Below, one piece after another: positions 6,127 to 7,054 of a DNA stretch of 7,054 bases. A program made the translations under genes and the position numbers. This stretch comes from an uncultured Actinomyces sp. (GTDB lineage Bacteria > Actinomycetota > Actinomycetes > Actinomycetales > Actinomycetaceae): NCBI GenBank assembly GCA_915069725.1, contig CAJZFF010000084.1, positions 1 to 7,054 on the forward strand. Direction: 5' to 3'. The notes beneath the pieces are model-generated. The model ran no database searches. It saw only the letters and a program-made list of their open reading frames with translations, and was not told the origin of the DNA. How positions within the stretch are numbered: position 1 is the first letter of the stretch; each line of letters begins with the position of its first letter.

Positions 6127-6163
6127 AACGGGGCCCCGCACCGTGGTGGTGCGGGGCCCCGTT
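6127..6163 (-). terminator. Strong hairpin terminator between convergent genes
   Basis: AACGGGGCCCCGCACC (6127-6142) pairs perfectly with 6148-6163 around a 5-nt loop, giving a 16-bp GC-rich stem. Read on the minus strand the stem is followed by the T-rich TTCGTTGT, so it best serves the E2 gene. On the plus strand there is only a TT, but the stem could also stop read-through from the HTH/ClpN operon. Confidence 0.85.
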
Positions 6164-6189
6164 GACGGCCTAGCGGGCCGAGCGCAGGC

Positions 6190-7054
6190 TCACAGACCCA
6201 GCTCGCCGCCGAAGTCGCCCTCCTCGAGGCGCTTCTTGACCGTCATGAGGTAGCGGGCCGCGTCCGCGCCGTCCACCAGTCGGTGGTCGTAGGACAGGGC
6301 CAGGTAGCACACCGAGCGGATGGCGATGACCTCGCCGCCGTCGGCGTCCTTGATGACGCGCGGCTGGCGCTGGATGGCGCCCAGACCCAGGATCGCGACC
6401 TCCGGCTGGTTGATGATCGGGGTGTCGAACAGGGCGCCACCGCTGCCGGTGTTGGTGATCGTGAAGGTCGAGCCGCTGAGCTCATCGGGGTTGACCTTGT
6501 TGTCCCGGGTACGGGCGGCCAGGTCGTTGATGCGCTTGGCCAGCCCGGGGATGTTGAGGTCCCCGGCGTTCTTGACCACCGGCACGAGCAGGCCGCGCGG
6601 CGTGTCCACCGCGATGCCGACGTGCTCGACATCGTGGTAGGTGACGTTCTTGCCCTCGATCGAGGCGTTGATCTTCGGGTGTGCCTTGAGGGCCTCCGTG
6701 GCCGCCTGGACGAAGAAGGGCAGGAAGGTGAGCTTGGTGCCGTTCTTGGCCAGGAAGTCGTTCTTCGCGCGCGCCCGCAGAGCGGCCACGCGAGTCACGT
6801 CCACCTCGACGACGGTGGTCAGCTGGGCGGAGGTCTGCAGGGAGTCGATCATGCGATCGGCGATGACCTGACGCAGTCGGCTCATCTTCTCCGTGCGGCC
6901 GCGCAGGGTGGTGTCCACCTCGGGCTTGGCCGAGGCCGGCTTGTCCGCAGCGGCGGGAGCGGGTGCCTGGGCAGCAGGGGCGGCAGCAGCGGCTGCGGCA
7001 CGGGCCTCCTCGGCTGCCTTGGCCGCGGCCTCCACGTCCTGCTTGCGGATGCGG
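6190..7054 (-). CDS. sucB: 2-oxoacid dehydrogenase E2 (dihydrolipoamide acyltransferase, SucB-type), N-terminal part outside window
   Basis: This is the C-terminal part of the E2 core of a 2-oxoacid dehydrogenase complex, which moves the acyl group from lipoyl-lysine to CoA. The reading frame stays open to the window edge. The codons before the apparent GTG start at 7035 encode RIRKQD, the end of a peripheral subunit-binding domain, so that GTG is internal and the lipoyl domains lie beyond 7054. Then come an Ala/Pro linker (about 7035-6910) and the catalytic domain. The domain carries TEKMSRLRQVIADRM, FTITNTGSGGALFDTPIINQ and the active-site motif SYDHRLVDG, with the catalytic His at 6283-6285. 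It ends normally (GGELGL), followed by the hairpin terminator. Succinyltransferase (sucB) is the usual actinobacterial name, but in relatives such as Corynebacterium the same kind of E2 serves pyruvate dehydrogenase, so substrate assignment is tentative. Confidence 0.92.
   Translation of the reverse strand, partial: RIRKQDVEAAAKAAEEARAAAAAAAPAAQAPAPAAADKPASAKPEVDTTLRGRTEKMSRLRQVIADRMIDSLQTSAQLTTVVEVDVTRVAALRARAKNDFLAKNGTKLTFLPFFVQAATEALKAHPKINASIEGKNVTYHDVEHVGIAVDTPRGLLVPVVKNAGDLNIPGLAKRINDLAARTRDNKVNPDELSGSTFTITNTGSGGALFDTPIINQPEVAILGLGAIQRQPRVIKDADGGEVIAIRSVCYLALSYDHRLVDGADAARYLMTVKKRLEEGDFGGELGL

Noticed and set aside
7033..7035. GTG at 7035 as the true start of the E2 gene
   Set aside because: The preceding in-frame codons encode RIRKQD, the conserved end of the subunit-binding domain, so the gene continues past the window edge.
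6910..7035. Ala/Pro-rich low-complexity segment considered as a repeat or unusual element
   Set aside because: It is the normal flexible linker between the subunit-binding and catalytic domains of E2 proteins.

Overview
The window looks like chromosomal DNA of a high-GC actinobacterium. The evidence is strong G/C preference at third codon positions, an E2 acyltransferase with the Ala/Pro-rich linker usual in actinobacteria, a one-pass membrane kinase-like protein, and apparently leaderless transcripts. The protein styles recall Actinomyces/Actinomycetaceae, but that genus-level guess is inference. No RNA genes, insertion sequences, CRISPR arrays or attachment sites were seen.

Layout from left to right. 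(1) 2-1645 (+): a kinase-fold protein with one transmembrane helix and an outer C-terminal domain. Its key catalytic residues are degenerate and its juxtamembrane stretch may be frame-shifted. (2) 1721-3988 (-), convergent with (1): a 755-residue flavoprotein. It joins a phytoene-desaturase/carotenoid-isomerase/retinol-saturase-like oxidoreductase to a ferredoxin-reductase-like FAD/NAD(P)H module. (3) 4075-4695 (+), divergent from (2): a TetR-family repressor. The 86-bp gap between them carries two near-identical 15-bp imperfect palindromes 31 bp apart, overlapping candidate promoters. The flavoprotein and its regulator therefore look like one switchable unit. (4) 4784-4826: a perfect 17-bp inverted repeat with a 9-nt loop that encodes the same promoter (TTGACA-N17-TATGTT) on both strands. 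The rightward copy predicts a start of transcription exactly on the ATG of the next gene. (5) 4830-5072 (+) and 5075-6049 (+): a two-gene operon of a small helix-turn-helix protein and a protein with a double ClpN-like domain fused to an SRPBCC/START-like domain but without any ATPase. (6) 6127-6163: a strong hairpin terminator. (7) 6190 to the right edge (-): the C-terminal part of a 2-oxoacid dehydrogenase E2 (sucB-type), cut by the window end.

The two units most worth attention are the TetR-controlled fusion flavoprotein and the HTH/ClpN-SRPBCC pair with its doubly symmetric promoter. In both, the likely operators overlap the core promoter elements, and both regulator genes appear to be read from leaderless mRNAs. 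The E2 gene is ordinary central metabolism. The kinase-like gene belongs to a membrane signalling family, but its partners are outside the window.
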